Assembly (NCBI RefSeq): GCF_021130785.1
Contig: NC_060207.1
Span: forward strand, 105,337,001-105,401,000
Reading direction: 5' to 3'
Origin: Homalodisca vitripennis
Taxonomy: Eukaryota > Arthropoda > Insecta > Hemiptera > Cicadellidae
Length of the DNA: 64,000 nucleotides
The number at the start of each line of letters is the position of its first letter. Within the stretch, counting starts at the first letter, position 1. The notes beneath the pieces were generated by a model that was not told the DNA's origin, did not search any database, and worked only from the letters and a program-made list of their open reading frames with translations. Of the stretch, positions 11,818 to 21,409 are shown in pieces. A program made the position numbers and the translations under genes.

Positions 11818-11889
11818 TTGCTCCGCCGGGATTCGAACCCGGATCTCTCACTTGCCGGGTGAATGTGCTACCATTACACCACAAGAGCG
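11818..11889 (-). tRNA. tRNA-like unit 1 (degenerate acceptor stem)
   Basis: Minus strand. The internal promoters are intact: an A-box-like TGGTGTAATGG and a perfect B box GGTTCGAATCC. The anticodon arm reads TTCAC-CCGGCAA-GTGAG and the T arm CCGGG-TTCGAAT-CCCGG. Relative to units 2 and 3 the 5' acceptor strand has an extra T (CTCTTG) and a changed flank, so it no longer pairs well with CGGAGCA. A TTTTT run follows the 3' end (11809-11813 on the plus strand). Probably a pseudogene copy. Confidence 0.6.
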
Positions 11890-12071
11890 CTCACTTTTTC
11901 CGATTCAATTATTTTGTATTTGGCCGTATCTGTCACATATTTGTTTAAATAAGCAAACTAACATATGATCGGAAGACCAAACACCTGTCAAACGACTTTT
12001 ATTTACATTAAATTTGTATGAATGGCAATAGCCTTATTTAATTTCAATAAACATTGAATCACAAAAAGTAC

Positions 12072-12142
12072 TTGCTCCGCCGGGACTCGAACCCAGATCT
12101 CTCACTTGCCGGGTGAATGTGCTACCATTACACCACAGAGCC
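12072..12142 (-). tRNA. tRNA-like unit 2, nominal anticodon GGC, C33
   Basis: A 71-nt cloverleaf folds on the minus strand: acceptor GGCTCTG against CGGAGCA (6 of 7 pairs, first pair G-A mismatched), D arm GTGT/GCAC with a 7-nt AATGGTA loop, anticodon arm TTCAC/GTGAG with loop CCGGCAA, a 4-nt variable loop, and T arm CTGGG/CCCGG with loop TTCGAGT. The nominal anticodon GGC would be alanine, but position 33 is C rather than the near-universal U, the alanine identity pair G3-U70 is absent, and eukaryotes normally read these codons with AGC. It is therefore best called tRNA-like rather than a working tRNA. A and B boxes and a downstream TTTTT (12063-12067) look transcribable. Confidence 0.6.
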
Positions 12143-12324
12143 CTCACTTTTTACGATTCAATTATATTGTATTTGGCCGTATCTGTCACATATGCGTTTA
12201 AATAACCAAACTAACATATGATCGGAAGACCAAACACCTGTCAAATGACTTTTATTTACATTAAATTTGTATGAATGGCAATAGCCTTATTTAATTTCAA
12301 TAAACATTGAATCACAAAAAGTAC

Positions 12325-12395
12325 TTGCTCCGCCGGGACTCGAACCCGGATCTCTCACTTGCCGGGTGAATGTGCTACCATTACACCACAGAGCC
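12325..12395 (-). tRNA. tRNA-like unit 3, nominal anticodon GGC, C33
   Basis: Same 71-nt fold as unit 2, with a T stem of CCGGG/CCCGG that pairs fully. A box TGGTGTAATGG, B box GGTTCGAGTCC, TTTTT terminator at 12316-12320. The same oddities apply: C33, no G3-U70, first acceptor pair mismatched. The copy lies inside flanking complementary arms (12306-12313 with 12408-12415) that lengthen the acceptor helix. Confidence 0.6.
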
Positions 12396-12558
12396 CTCAC
12401 TTTTTACGATTCAGTTATATTGTATTTGGCCGTATCTGTCACATATGCGTTTAAATAACCAAACTAACATATGATCGGAGGACCAAACACCTGTCAAATG
12501 ACTTTTATTTACATTACATTTCTATGAATGGCAATAGCCTTATTTAATTTCAATAAAC

Positions 12559-12966
12559 TTGTATAGAATAAAATAAATAACTATTATTATAAGATTTTAT
12601 GAAGTACGTATTTAGAAAAATGGAATATTTAGACTATTTTTTCATTAGAAGAAGTACTATTGATTAACAAAATAAAAATTGATATTAATAAAATAATATT
12701 AAACTAAACATTAAATATTATAGGCTGATTTGAAGCATTTACATAATATATTTGTATTTTAAACAAAATAGTTATATTATTTTTTTTTTTAAGTTTTTTT
12801 TTAATAAATAAAATGTGTAAATGTAAAATTAAATTATACTCATATTCTTAAAAAAATTAAAGTAATATTTATATAATAATTTTATGAACCAAAAATAATA
12901 AAAGCAACAAAGAAATGAAAACTAAATAACTTGAGAGATACAACAAACGATTTACTTGGTGCCTGT
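12559..12966. other. AT-rich inter-ORF DNA
   Basis: Very AT-rich spacer between the tRNA-like array and the end of LINE ORF1, including a T-run near 12780-12800. No coding or RNA signal was seen. Confidence 0.5.
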
Positions 12967-13811
12967 TTAATTCGATGCGAGGTCCGCCAGCCGAGTACCA
13001 ATACCTTTCCTGCCGCCTTGATCAACCCGTAGAACACGACCATCCAGAGTCCAAGTGTTCCTCAGCCCGTGCTGAGCTACTGCCGCCCGGAACACCTCCA
13101 TCCTGCGTGCGGTCAGATATTCGCGGATGGTACTCCTGAGCCCTTTAACTTCTTCTTCGAAGTATACACTTGCTGGCGCTGCCGGTAGGTGGTAAACCTC
13201 ACAATAATAGGACGAGGTAGCTGCTTCCCATCACTTTTTTGCCTGGGCTGTTGACCGATGCGATGACTACGGTGAATCGCCGTATCGGACAACTCCACTC
13301 CCAGCTTCTCCCAACACAGCTCGACGACCAGATTGTCCGTGTCTTCACCCTTGGTCTCCCGGATGCCAAAGATTCTCAGGTTATCCCGCCTTTGGTATTG
13401 TTCAAGATCGTCCGTCTTGTCCAGCACTCGATCCTCCACCTCGCCCACTCTTGCTGTCACGGTGACCAACTCGTCATGCAGCCTCTTCATCTCATCTTGG
13501 AAGGTAGCTAACGCAGCTCGTACCGCTACCTACACAATGTCCTTTATTTGATCTCCGAGGCGCTGAACAAACTCAGTTATTACACCCGCTCTCGACAGAT
13601 AAGTGTTGACGCAAGTCTCCACAGATACCGAATCGAGTCCTTCCGTGTTTTTAATAGAGCTTGCAATCGTTGTTGTGGATCCGGTCGAATTTATCGCTGA
13701 TGACGCTGATAACGAACGCTGGAAAGTAGGCTTACTATTATCAGTATTGTAGATAAGGGAAAGGGTTTGCCCTTTCGCTCCCGACCTCAGATGCGGTGGC
13801 GACCGAAACAT
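12967..13811 (-). pseudogene. LINE ORF1, coiled coil plus RNA-binding domain
   Basis: Reads from Met at 13811 to TAA at 12967-12969 on the minus strand, about 280 codons. The N-terminal Ser/Thr-rich part is followed by a heptad-like coiled coil (FQDEMKRLHDELVTVTARV, then EVEDRVLDKTDDLEQYQRR). The RRM-like block is 'DNLRIFGIRE', 'AIHRSHRIG' and 'PRPIIVRFTTYRQRQQV', and the C-terminal block is 'TIREYLTARRMEVF' and 'NTWTLDGRVLRVD'. This layout matches the L1-like ORF1 class that binds element RNA as a trimer. It is broken by an in-frame TAG at 13530-13532 and a frameshift near 13135. The downstream C-terminal frame is otherwise clean, so the decay is modest. Confidence 0.85.
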
Positions 13812-14215
13812 AAAATGTTTTTTATAAAATAATAAAACTTTTCGGCCAGTTTACACAACTACGAGTATTACACTCAAATGAAGTGGAAGGAAATGCTTAA
13901 AAAACTTATATAACTTTAAATAAAAACTGTGACGAAAAAGCACGTGAAATTAGACATTAAAGTAAGAGCCGATGAAACACGTGTTCACATGTAAAAAGTC
14001 ATCCACTCTCCTGATTGTATTGTGTCACTGAAATTGTTCACAATCCTTCCGTCATCAAAAACAAACTTCAAAGTAATGAATGCCATTACATAATATGAGA
14101 TTGCTTATTGCAGTGATTTTGTACAGTACAGAATTTTCAAGCTGGATCCAAACAGTAATTCTATTGTTATATAGGTCTAATTAAAACCACAAACATTGTT
14201 TAAACCACTTGAAAA
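13812..14215. other. Unassigned, possibly LINE 5' leader
   Basis: This lies upstream of ORF1 on the minus strand. No motif marks the true 5' end of the element. Confidence 0.4.
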
Positions 14216-14239
14216 TTGCAGTGATAAAGAATATTACTG

Positions 14240-14241
<2 letters not shown>

Positions 14242-14302
<61 letters not shown>
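14242..14302. repeat. (AT)n microsatellite
   Basis: Uninterrupted AT dinucleotide repeat of about 61 bp. Confidence 0.95.
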
Positions 14303-14308
<6 letters not shown>

Positions 14309-14586
14309 TCTCTATTCTTGTGTCTTCTACAAAGTTAGTGGTAATTCTACATGTTAAACTGGAAGCTCGTCCACTAACCTATACCCTCTAGTAAGACTTA
14401 CAAGCTCTTACTGACCTGTTGCAAACATCAAGACATACTAGTTTTCTCAACTGCTCACAGATAGCGTTGCCATTGGCATAGACATACAAGCCTTTGCTCA
14501 GTCTACTCCAAATGGAATACAGATTCAGTTTTCACCAAAAAGTAAAAAATGACAAAATTTGGACTTACGAGGTTTTACAAGTAAGC

Positions 14587-14591
<5 letters not shown>

Positions 14592-14661
<70 letters not shown>
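14592..14661. repeat. (AT)n microsatellite
   Basis: Uninterrupted AT dinucleotide repeat of about 70 bp. Confidence 0.95.
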
Positions 14662-14663
<2 letters not shown>

Positions 14664-14679
14664 CTGTGATATTCTTCAA

Positions 14680-15485
14680 ATTCAATTCAATTGATATTCT
14701 TTTTTATATTCTCTTGAATTGTATGTAATGAATATTTTAAATTTACGTTGATATGAGTGTAGTGTTGTATAGATTATAGTATTACAACTTTATTGATATT
14801 GTATACAACTATTAATTGTATGTGTGTTCTCGCTTTGGTTACCAAATTTAAATCTTGTCTTAAAATTGAATCCGTATTAATACTGAATGCAATACATTAT
14901 CTAAAATTACACATTAACAGGTGACTGTTCTCCAAAAACATGACAGTGGATGTTCTTTGGACTAGTACTAAAGAGAACAATAAAATATTCTATTTCTAGT
15001 ATTTTTAGGGGTTCTTGAAGACACTTATCTTGAAATATCACCAACCCTAATAAACATACTGTATAAAAAGCATACACTTCATCTTTGAAAACTCATAATG
15101 AATCTATTTTGAATAATTCTTCAGTGCATTAAACATTGGAAATCTCTTACCTTTTGAATGTGTTAGTGTTTTGAAATATGTTATAAATAAACTGACCTTG
15201 ATTCTTCTTTATCACCGTTTTTTTAGTTCTGTAGTTTATTTTATTCATAAGTAAGTTTTCACTTTACCCTCACAAATCCAGAAGTAAGTCCTTATCAAGA
15301 CTCTCAAATCGGTTCTCCTTTAATAAGCTATTCTTAAAATGTATCAAAATGCACATAATTGAATTTCAAAGTTATAGTACATCAAACATATCCCCGCCAT
15401 TTTATCTGAATGGTCATCGTCTTGATTTTAAACCTTCAACCAAATAGGTTGACCTTAATAGAAGTTTCTTTCAACAAAGAGAACT
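14680..15485. other. AT-rich unassigned DNA
   Basis: No gene is supported. The last part could be degraded upstream coding sequence of the LINE remnant that follows, but I cannot read it. Confidence 0.45.
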
Positions 15486-16050
15486 TTGAAACTCGTCTGG
15501 AGGTTTGGGCAGCGGGACAGTTATAGGGAGCATTTCCGATCAAGTGGAATCCTTACATTTGCTAGTCGCTTATTTTATCATACAGTAATATTTGTTTGTT
15601 GTTGTGTATATTTGTTGTACAAACATAAAGAAAGATTTTCAGTTCCTCATGACAAAAATCACACTGGTCACAAAACAGGTCTTATGGTAGAAGAATAATT
15701 AACTCTGTTTAAAAACTAAATATTTTACTTTGGACCAAAATGGTTTAACTTTATTCAAATGTATATAAAAATATAACAAGCCTGAAAATGTTCAAGTTCC
15801 CCTTGAGGGCTTACTTGGATAGAAAGGCTTTCTACAGTCTTCAGGAGGTCTTTGATGTCCTATGGGAAGTCCTATGGGAAGTCAGTAGGTTAATTTGTAA
15901 GTAAACTTACATGCATGTAAAAGTTATTTTTAGCATTACTCCATTCTTAAATGTATTTTATGTATCTATTACAACTTGTATGTGTTCTGACTTGCACTAA
16001 AAAGTTGTAAAGTTCAACTTTGTCAATAAACGAGTATCGAGTATTGAGTA
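15486..16050 (+). pseudogene. LINE ORF2 C-terminus and 3' tail (truncated)
   Basis: The plus-strand frame at 15486-15698 reads 'GILTFASRLFYHTVIF' and then a His-containing 'HDKNHTGHKTG' stretch, matching the 'LT..S.YIF' and 'H.Y.TR' landmarks near the C-terminus of CR1/L2-like ORF2 proteins. After a frame break, 'FKFPLRAYLDRKAFYSLQE' (about 15788-15845) matches the closing 'FK..L..YL..KAFYS..E' block. A 3' UTR follows, with AATAAA at 16025-16030 and a short tandem tail of GAGTATY repeats to 16050. The rest of ORF2 is missing, as expected for a 5'-truncated insertion. Confidence 0.65.
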
Positions 16051-18084
16051 AAGCTAGAAAGCAATGAAAAAGCCAGAATACCTGGAGTTTTTTCCTATCC
16101 CTCCTTTGATTGTAACGGAATCGAATTCTGGAGCAATCCAACTTGCATATTGAGTAGTCAGTGATGACGTTGAAGCTATGACCACTATTGTATCTCCAGT
16201 TACTTGATAACAATCATATTTATTACTACTACTGGATAGCTTTGCTGATTGTATCTTAGGCTAGTTATAAAAAAAGTAAAATACACTATCTACAAATTTA
16301 TTAGAGGTGTACATAATTAAACACTCTGGTTTGACTATTGTTATACATTGCTCTTATCAAGAGAGTAACACAATCCATACTTAAACAACAATAAATCAAA
16401 CATTCCACTTTAAAAATAATTTAAATTACAAGCCTAATTAATTGTATTTCAAATTTACAAATTGTTAAAAACTATATTACCTAGTAAGGTAATGTAAAGG
16501 TACTTGTTTTACTTCATTAATCAGTACCTTATTAAAATTCTACTTTCTTCATATGAAAGAAACACTTCTCCAATCAGTATACTGGCATTCATGTAACATT
16601 TAGTGACATACAGAGACATCATAAGTTTTCAAAGACACTTTAAGTATGAAATTCAATAGTAATAGTATTAATTCATAGCTGGAGCAATAAAATTAAGTAA
16701 TTCAAGTAAGCGAGTCGATCGAAAATGAAGTAAGTTTTGTTAAGTATTGGTCCCTAACTAGTTGAAGCACACTCAATTTAAAAAGCACTGGGACCAAAAA
16801 ATGCAACAATACAGATTCAAAATTAAAATTGTTTGTTCACTGTCTCCAATCAAAGAAAACACTTTAGCACGAGGTATGCTAAATGACTTCTGAAGCTGGA
16901 GTAACTTCCAAAAGAAAGGTATCACAATGATCAACAATCTTTCCTCGATCTTCAAGGAAAAATTAAACCTATAGTTTTGAGCCTTTTCAAATACCAAAAG
17001 GTTGAGAATTTCTCCATAAAGGCACACAGAATGTTAAAAAAATCCCCCTTTAGTCTAATTTGGACTGCAACACTTAAAAACAGATTGTTATAAATTAAAA
17101 AATTAAAAAATGGTATTGGAATTTGAAATAAGGCAATTTTTCCTAGAAAGTGTATAGGAAACTATGAAAGTGTTTTATGAAAACCAAGGTGAGAAAGCTG
17201 AAAATTTATTTAAAAAAAAGTGGAAGGAGTTGTAAAAAAACCCACAGAATAAACACTTTGTCAAGAAACTAAATACTAGTGATTAATCATACCGAAAACT
17301 TCAATAAGTAAACCAAAAGTAATAAAGATAATTTGTGTAATCGGTTGGTTTCATAAATACTTTCACTTAACCCGCAACATCATCTTCATGTCAACTGAGA
17401 CGGTAAAGGGTGAGCTATTTTTTTACTATTGATTATTGACCGCAATTATTACATCATACGATTACTTTCATCAGCAAGTTCTAGGGTCAGATTCTTATGT
17501 TCAAAGAAAAAAAAATATTTGTTTCTTCACTCTTATTGTTTGAATATCTACTAAAGCAACCAATGACCAATGTAAGTTGTAGAGCTTATATATATATTAG
17601 ATGGAATGGTTTCAAATATTTAAAAAATCTAACAGAATCAATGTCATATTGGTGAACCCTGTTTGAGCTGTAATTATTTTAATTGGTTTTAATTGGGCAA
17701 AGAGTTGTTGATCGCAGGTGGTTCAATATAGACAATAGTTAATTAAATATTGATGAAGTACAGCGGCGTTTGATCGAATCGTATCCTGTTGTGAGGACTC
17801 GATTTTTGTCCGGCGTGTCGATGCATTTATAAAAGAAATAAAATTAAATGACAATCTTCTTAAAGAAATCATTCATTTTTGGCCAAGAGTTGAATTTCAT
17901 AACCGTAAGTCTACGTGTTTACATTGACTATGGGTTAAAAATGTAATATTTTGGAATTCCAGATGTTACGTACATTGATCGAGTGACGTTATGCGTACTG
18001 CCCAGCAACGAACATCCATACATAAGAGGTCTCGTTTAAACAACCAAATTCATTACCATACTAGTTCATGCCCCAAAAAGAGCA
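16051..18084. other. AT-rich unassigned DNA
   Basis: I see no gene or structured repeat in this stretch. Confidence 0.55.
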
Positions 18085-18480
18085 ATTAAACAAAAAATAG
18101 CGGAATAAATAAATTCGTATACAAAGCACATACAAGCGTATAAGATGTTAACATATTAACAGCGTCATATTTAAACATATTATATTTGTGACTTGTGTTA
18201 TTGTTTATAGCATATGATTAAAGAAAAATGTGTAGATTTTACTATTTAAAAACTAATATGCAGCTGAAGCCCATTTAACGAACAAACTATCATGTAGCAA
18301 GAAATCTGAGGACAAATTTAATCTGTAAACGTTAAAGTTTCCATGAACTTTCACTTCTACGAAGAAAAGATTGAATTTTGTAACGGTGCATATCCGAAAA
18401 AAAACAATTGAATTTGGTTGAACGTCATTGAAGGTTATCACTTAGTAGGTTGAAATAATTTCCTTTTACCTGCCAGGGGA
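18085..18480 (+). repeat. Dispersed repeat, related to 2466-2800
   Basis: Ordered landmarks shared with 2466-2800: 'ataaattcgtatacaaa', 'aatctgtaaacgtta' and 'ctttcacttctacgaag'. A further 'gcgtcattgaa'-like block ('aacgtcattgaaggtt') is also found near 34281. Divergence is high. No coding signal. Confidence 0.4.
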
Positions 18481-18814
18481 ATGTAAAAAATTTTCCCGGG
18501 TATATTCACGTCTCACTTTTCCACGTAACACCTCTAGATTGAAATGAGCTATAGACTTAAACTCTGCATGCAACCGGTGAATATAGTTACGAACACGTGA
18601 CCTAGTATTACAATGAGAACATTTTTAAATGCAAATATGGATATTCAATCATGAGGATTGAATTAATCTATTCCCCACCACGTCTTCAAGTTAATTTAAA
18701 ATGTGGATCCTGAAGATGTTAACAAAAGTGTATTTCAAGTTATTTACGAAATTCGTCGTAATAAAAACAATATATCCGTCTTTTTAGTACATTTTTAAAA
18801 AGTGTTAAAAACAT

Positions 18815-19096
18815 TTGGTCAAAGTACATAGCCAATCATGCCAAACAGACGCAGGCTTCATACCTACCAGCCTGAAGAGACTGGCATTCGTCAGCATTTC
18901 AGGGGTTTTTACTAATACGCCAACCAACGCACTAGAGGTCCTTTTGGATCTATTGTCCCTTGATATCCACCTCAAAACGGAAGCCACGAAAGCCTCTCAC
19001 AGACCGACGACTGCTGGCTTTAAGAGACGATCTGTACTGGTTGTAGGTTACTCCACCTTAGTCGACAAGTTCCTCCAAATTCAATCTTGGACATAA
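18815..19096 (+). pseudogene. LINE ORF2 fragment, post-RT region (Jockey/I/R1 type)
   Basis: A 93-codon open frame contains 'LKRLAFVSISGVFTNTPTNA' followed by LEVLLDLLSLDIHLKTEA. The order 'QR-A...I-G...-TTPT-ALE-LL-L-PLD' is the well-known conserved block just after the reverse transcriptase in I/Jockey/R1-type LINEs. The following 'HADRLINLHQTVIRSSW' region is compatible with the segment before the RNase H-like or C-terminal domain. No catalytic RT motif remains upstream; the 5' side is AT-rich non-coding. This is an isolated scrap of a different LINE from the 8-14 kb element. Confidence 0.65.
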
Positions 19097-19099
19097 CAC

Positions 19100-19869
19100 C
19101 AGATACCATGCAGACCGTTTAATAAACCTTCATCAAACTGTAATTCGTTCATCTTGGAACGCGATCTGACCGGGAATGCAAACGAATTCCTCTAAATACA
19201 AAATATCAACTTGTTTGGAATACTGGTTGCTCTGTCATGAACGGTAATTCAGGAATCTGTATGGTAAAATATGAATAATTAAATTGATACAGTATTTTCT
19301 GCCTTAATGGTTTGGAATGGCACTAAATACTGTACTGCAGCGACGTTAATGTGAGTTTAATGTGGTGGGTCATAAATATGAATTGGAATATATTGTTACG
19401 TCTTATTTATTGTTTGTTCTTGGATATTTGTATTGTGAAATTAATAGGACATGAGAAGTGACTCAGTTATACCTTGCTGATATGGTGGAGTAAAGTACTG
19501 GTATGTAGAGTGCTGAATATTTTTATTTTGTATGTGTATTAATCTGAGTTTACGGAATGTTAAATGGTATGATTCTTTCTTTTTACTTTTTTTGTTAAAA
19601 TTGTTTTATTGAACTGAAAAACTCGTCCTTTATCAATAGAAAAATAAAAATAGTTTTTCAACCATTCATCTATCTGATTTTTGTTCTGAAGGTGTTGCAG
19701 TTCTCTAGGTGACGAATTTATTAAGCTCGGTATTCTAAAATCGGGTATTCATTTGCGATGATTATTTTCAGGACGTTGAACAGAAAAGTTTCTGTATCTT
19801 AAGTTGTAATATACATTTAATCAGATTCTAAATTTATCCTTAAAATAATGTTACTTTTTTGAATCTATA
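19100..19869. other. AT-rich unassigned DNA
   Basis: No clear coding motif. The part nearest 19870 may continue the minus-strand LINE as unrecognisable linker sequence. Confidence 0.45.
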
Positions 19870-20525
19870 GGCTCTTGACTAATTTTAACATTTGATGTAA
19901 TATCTTTATCATTCAACTTGGTTATCGTATCTGTCCAAAAGCTGTCAGCAATGTTATCTTCTACCGTAAAAGATGTTTAAGTTCTTTCAAACTGGGTTTA
20001 TCTAGCCTAATATTAATATGGTCCAAACATGTGCATACCTATTTATTACCATAAAATTCAACTTCAGTTAGCTCTTAAATTTTATTTTACTACACCTTAA
20101 TTGTATAAAATATTTTAATGCGATGCGTAAACTCGTGAAAGATAACACAAATTTATGTCTCTTGCTATAGTTAGATTTTTTCATCTTTTATTTGATCTAA
20201 CTCTAAAAAATGTTCAAGCTCATTATTTAAAGTATTAATATTTTGGGATGGAGGCCTATAAATATAAAGTAAAGTGAAGAGCTCGTCATTAAAGGAGAAC
20301 TCGGATATTACACACTCACAAGTATTAAAGTTACAATTTAAATTTAAAAAGAGGACTTTAACATAATTTCTATAAAAAAAGAAGGATTCCTCCTTATCTG
20401 TTATTCTTTCGGCACTTGTGTGTAGTATTAAAGTTTTCAATGTTGTAAAGGCTATACTCTTCATCTTTAATATTGATTTCAGTCAAAATAATAAAATCTA
20501 AGAATTTAAAAACTAAGTGTATTTT
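19870..20525 (-). pseudogene. LINE ORF2 endonuclease remnant
   Basis: The minus strand reads 'DFIILTEINIKDEEYSLYNI' (catalytic Glu block, about 20450-20510), 'ECVISEFSFNDELFTLLYIY' then RPPS (about 20250-20330), 'NNELEHFLEL', and after frame breaks 'VCTCLDHINIRLD' near 20010-20040. The last block corresponds to the 'S-C-IDHI' motif late in the APE-type domain. No RT motifs follow, so the element is truncated or decayed beyond reading. It sits downstream of a matching ORF1 remnant on the same strand. Confidence 0.6.
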
Positions 20526-20739
20526 TTTTAATATCACAACATTTCTTAATGCTCCTATATACATATATTTGTACTCACAATAACTAAATTTTTCTTTGTC
20601 AAATCATGAACAGTAAAAAAAACTTAACACATCCTGCCACTGACAAAAATAACGTAAATTCCAACTCAAAGATAAATCTTCTAAATCTATTGTCAGTGGA
20701 TTGATTTGTTTGGAATAAATTAGATTAGGTTTGTTGGTA

Positions 20740-21409
20740 AGATGGACGAATTGGTCTCTTACCTAAACTTTTATTCATACCAACATTTTTAACAACCACT
20801 GTAGTTTTCAATTTTGAACGCTTTACTCGTATGGTATTTCCTCTTCATAACTCAATTTCCGCTCAATATTTGAAAACATTTTCCACTTTTAATAATTTAC
20901 AAATGGGCTGTTAATTCCTCTCTTTTTCAAAATTAATTTTTGACAGCAGCTTAATGATGATCTTCCCAACGTCTTCACTCTCCGTTTGTGGTATACTTGT
21001 GATAATGACATTCTTACTTCGGTTGTATTGTCTTTTACATTCCTTTTGTCGTCAATTTTTCTCTGCATACAGACCGTATTCTCTTGTAGGTGTCCCAAAT
21101 ATGTATTTGATTTTTTTTTCAAACTCTGCAATCAACGCCATTACCCACTCAGTAATGATCTCTTGTTGTTTTGGACATCTTCTCAATGAATTCCCTGAGA
21201 GTAATAAGTGCAGGATTCTCAGAGCCCTCATCACCTAGATCAAGGCCCGTTATAAAAGTCGTACTTGCTCTACATTTCTCACATTCCCATTTCTGCTTCT
21301 CCTTCACTGTCTTAGCTTTCCAAGTGGTTCTTGGAAGAACGTCGAAAATGAATATCACTCTCAACCTTTCCACACGCTGAAAACTCAGCATTGACCATGA
21401 ATAGCTCAA
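20740..21409 (-). pseudogene. LINE ORF1 remnant, Cys-motif plus RNA-binding fold
   Basis: Minus-strand frames give 'KQKWECEKCRASTT' (a W-x-C-x-x-C knuckle typical of the zinc-finger type ORF1 N-terminus), then a coiled-coil-like helix with 'LREFIEKMSK', then 'NVIITSIPQTESEDVGKIII' (about 20960-21030), which matches the start of the RRM-like block of LINE ORF1 proteins. At least two frameshifts and several stops are present. Together with 19870-20525 this makes an ORF1-ORF2 pair of one minus-strand LINE, a family distinct from that at 8-14 kb. Confidence 0.55.

Larger units (their letters stand above)
11787..12558 (-). repeat. Tandem array, three ~253-bp units each with a tRNA-like gene
   Basis: Units start at 11787, 12041 and 12294 (period 254 then 253 bp). 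A fourth start is truncated at 12547-12558. All units begin 'atttcaataaac' and carry the same internal order: a palindromic arm, a tRNA-like segment, the complementary arm, then about 130 bp ending 'gcaatagccttattta'. Units 2 and 3 resemble each other more than unit 1. The array sits between LINE ORF1 and ORF2 and its tRNA-like strand is the LINE coding strand. I read it as either an insertion or a piece of the element's inter-ORF region that expanded in tandem. Confidence 0.9.
8160..13811 (-). mobile_element. Decayed non-LTR retrotransposon (LINE) with ORF1 and ORF2, carrying nested insertions
   Basis: Read on the minus strand, the order is ORF1 (13811 to 12967), an inter-ORF region, then ORF2 with endonuclease (about 11260-10620), linker, reverse transcriptase (about 10010-9300) and a C-terminal region (9120-9046 and 8917-8225). 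The APE-type endonuclease placed before a YADD reverse transcriptase shows a LINE of the Jockey/CR1/L2 side of the tree. I cannot fix the clade. It is non-functional: several frameshifts, in-frame stops, a plus-strand insertion at about 8917-9029, and a 772-bp tRNA-like tandem array between the ORFs. The outer ends are approximate; no target-site duplication was identified. Confidence 0.85.
14226..14678. repeat. Inverted flanks around two (AT)n tracts
   Basis: Two (AT)n microsatellites lie at 14242-14302 and 14592-14661. The outer flank of the first ('aagaatattactgcaatat') is an imperfect inverted copy of the outer flank of the second ('aagaatatcacagcaatat' on the minus strand), about 19 of 21 matches. 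The central ~290 bp have no coding signal. The symmetry suggests one foldback or MITE-like element whose termini include the microsatellites. Confidence 0.5.

Noticed and set aside
11818..12395. Three functional tRNA-Ala genes
   Set aside because: C33, missing G3-U70, mismatched first acceptor pair and an anticodon that eukaryotes rarely use argue against a working alanine tRNA.
13239..13551. Plus-strand frames of 72-90 codons
   Set aside because: They are antisense shadows of LINE ORF1.
20889..21238. Possible host gene from many overlapping open frames on both strands
   Set aside because: The minus-strand readings fit a LINE ORF1 remnant and the plus-strand ones are shadows.
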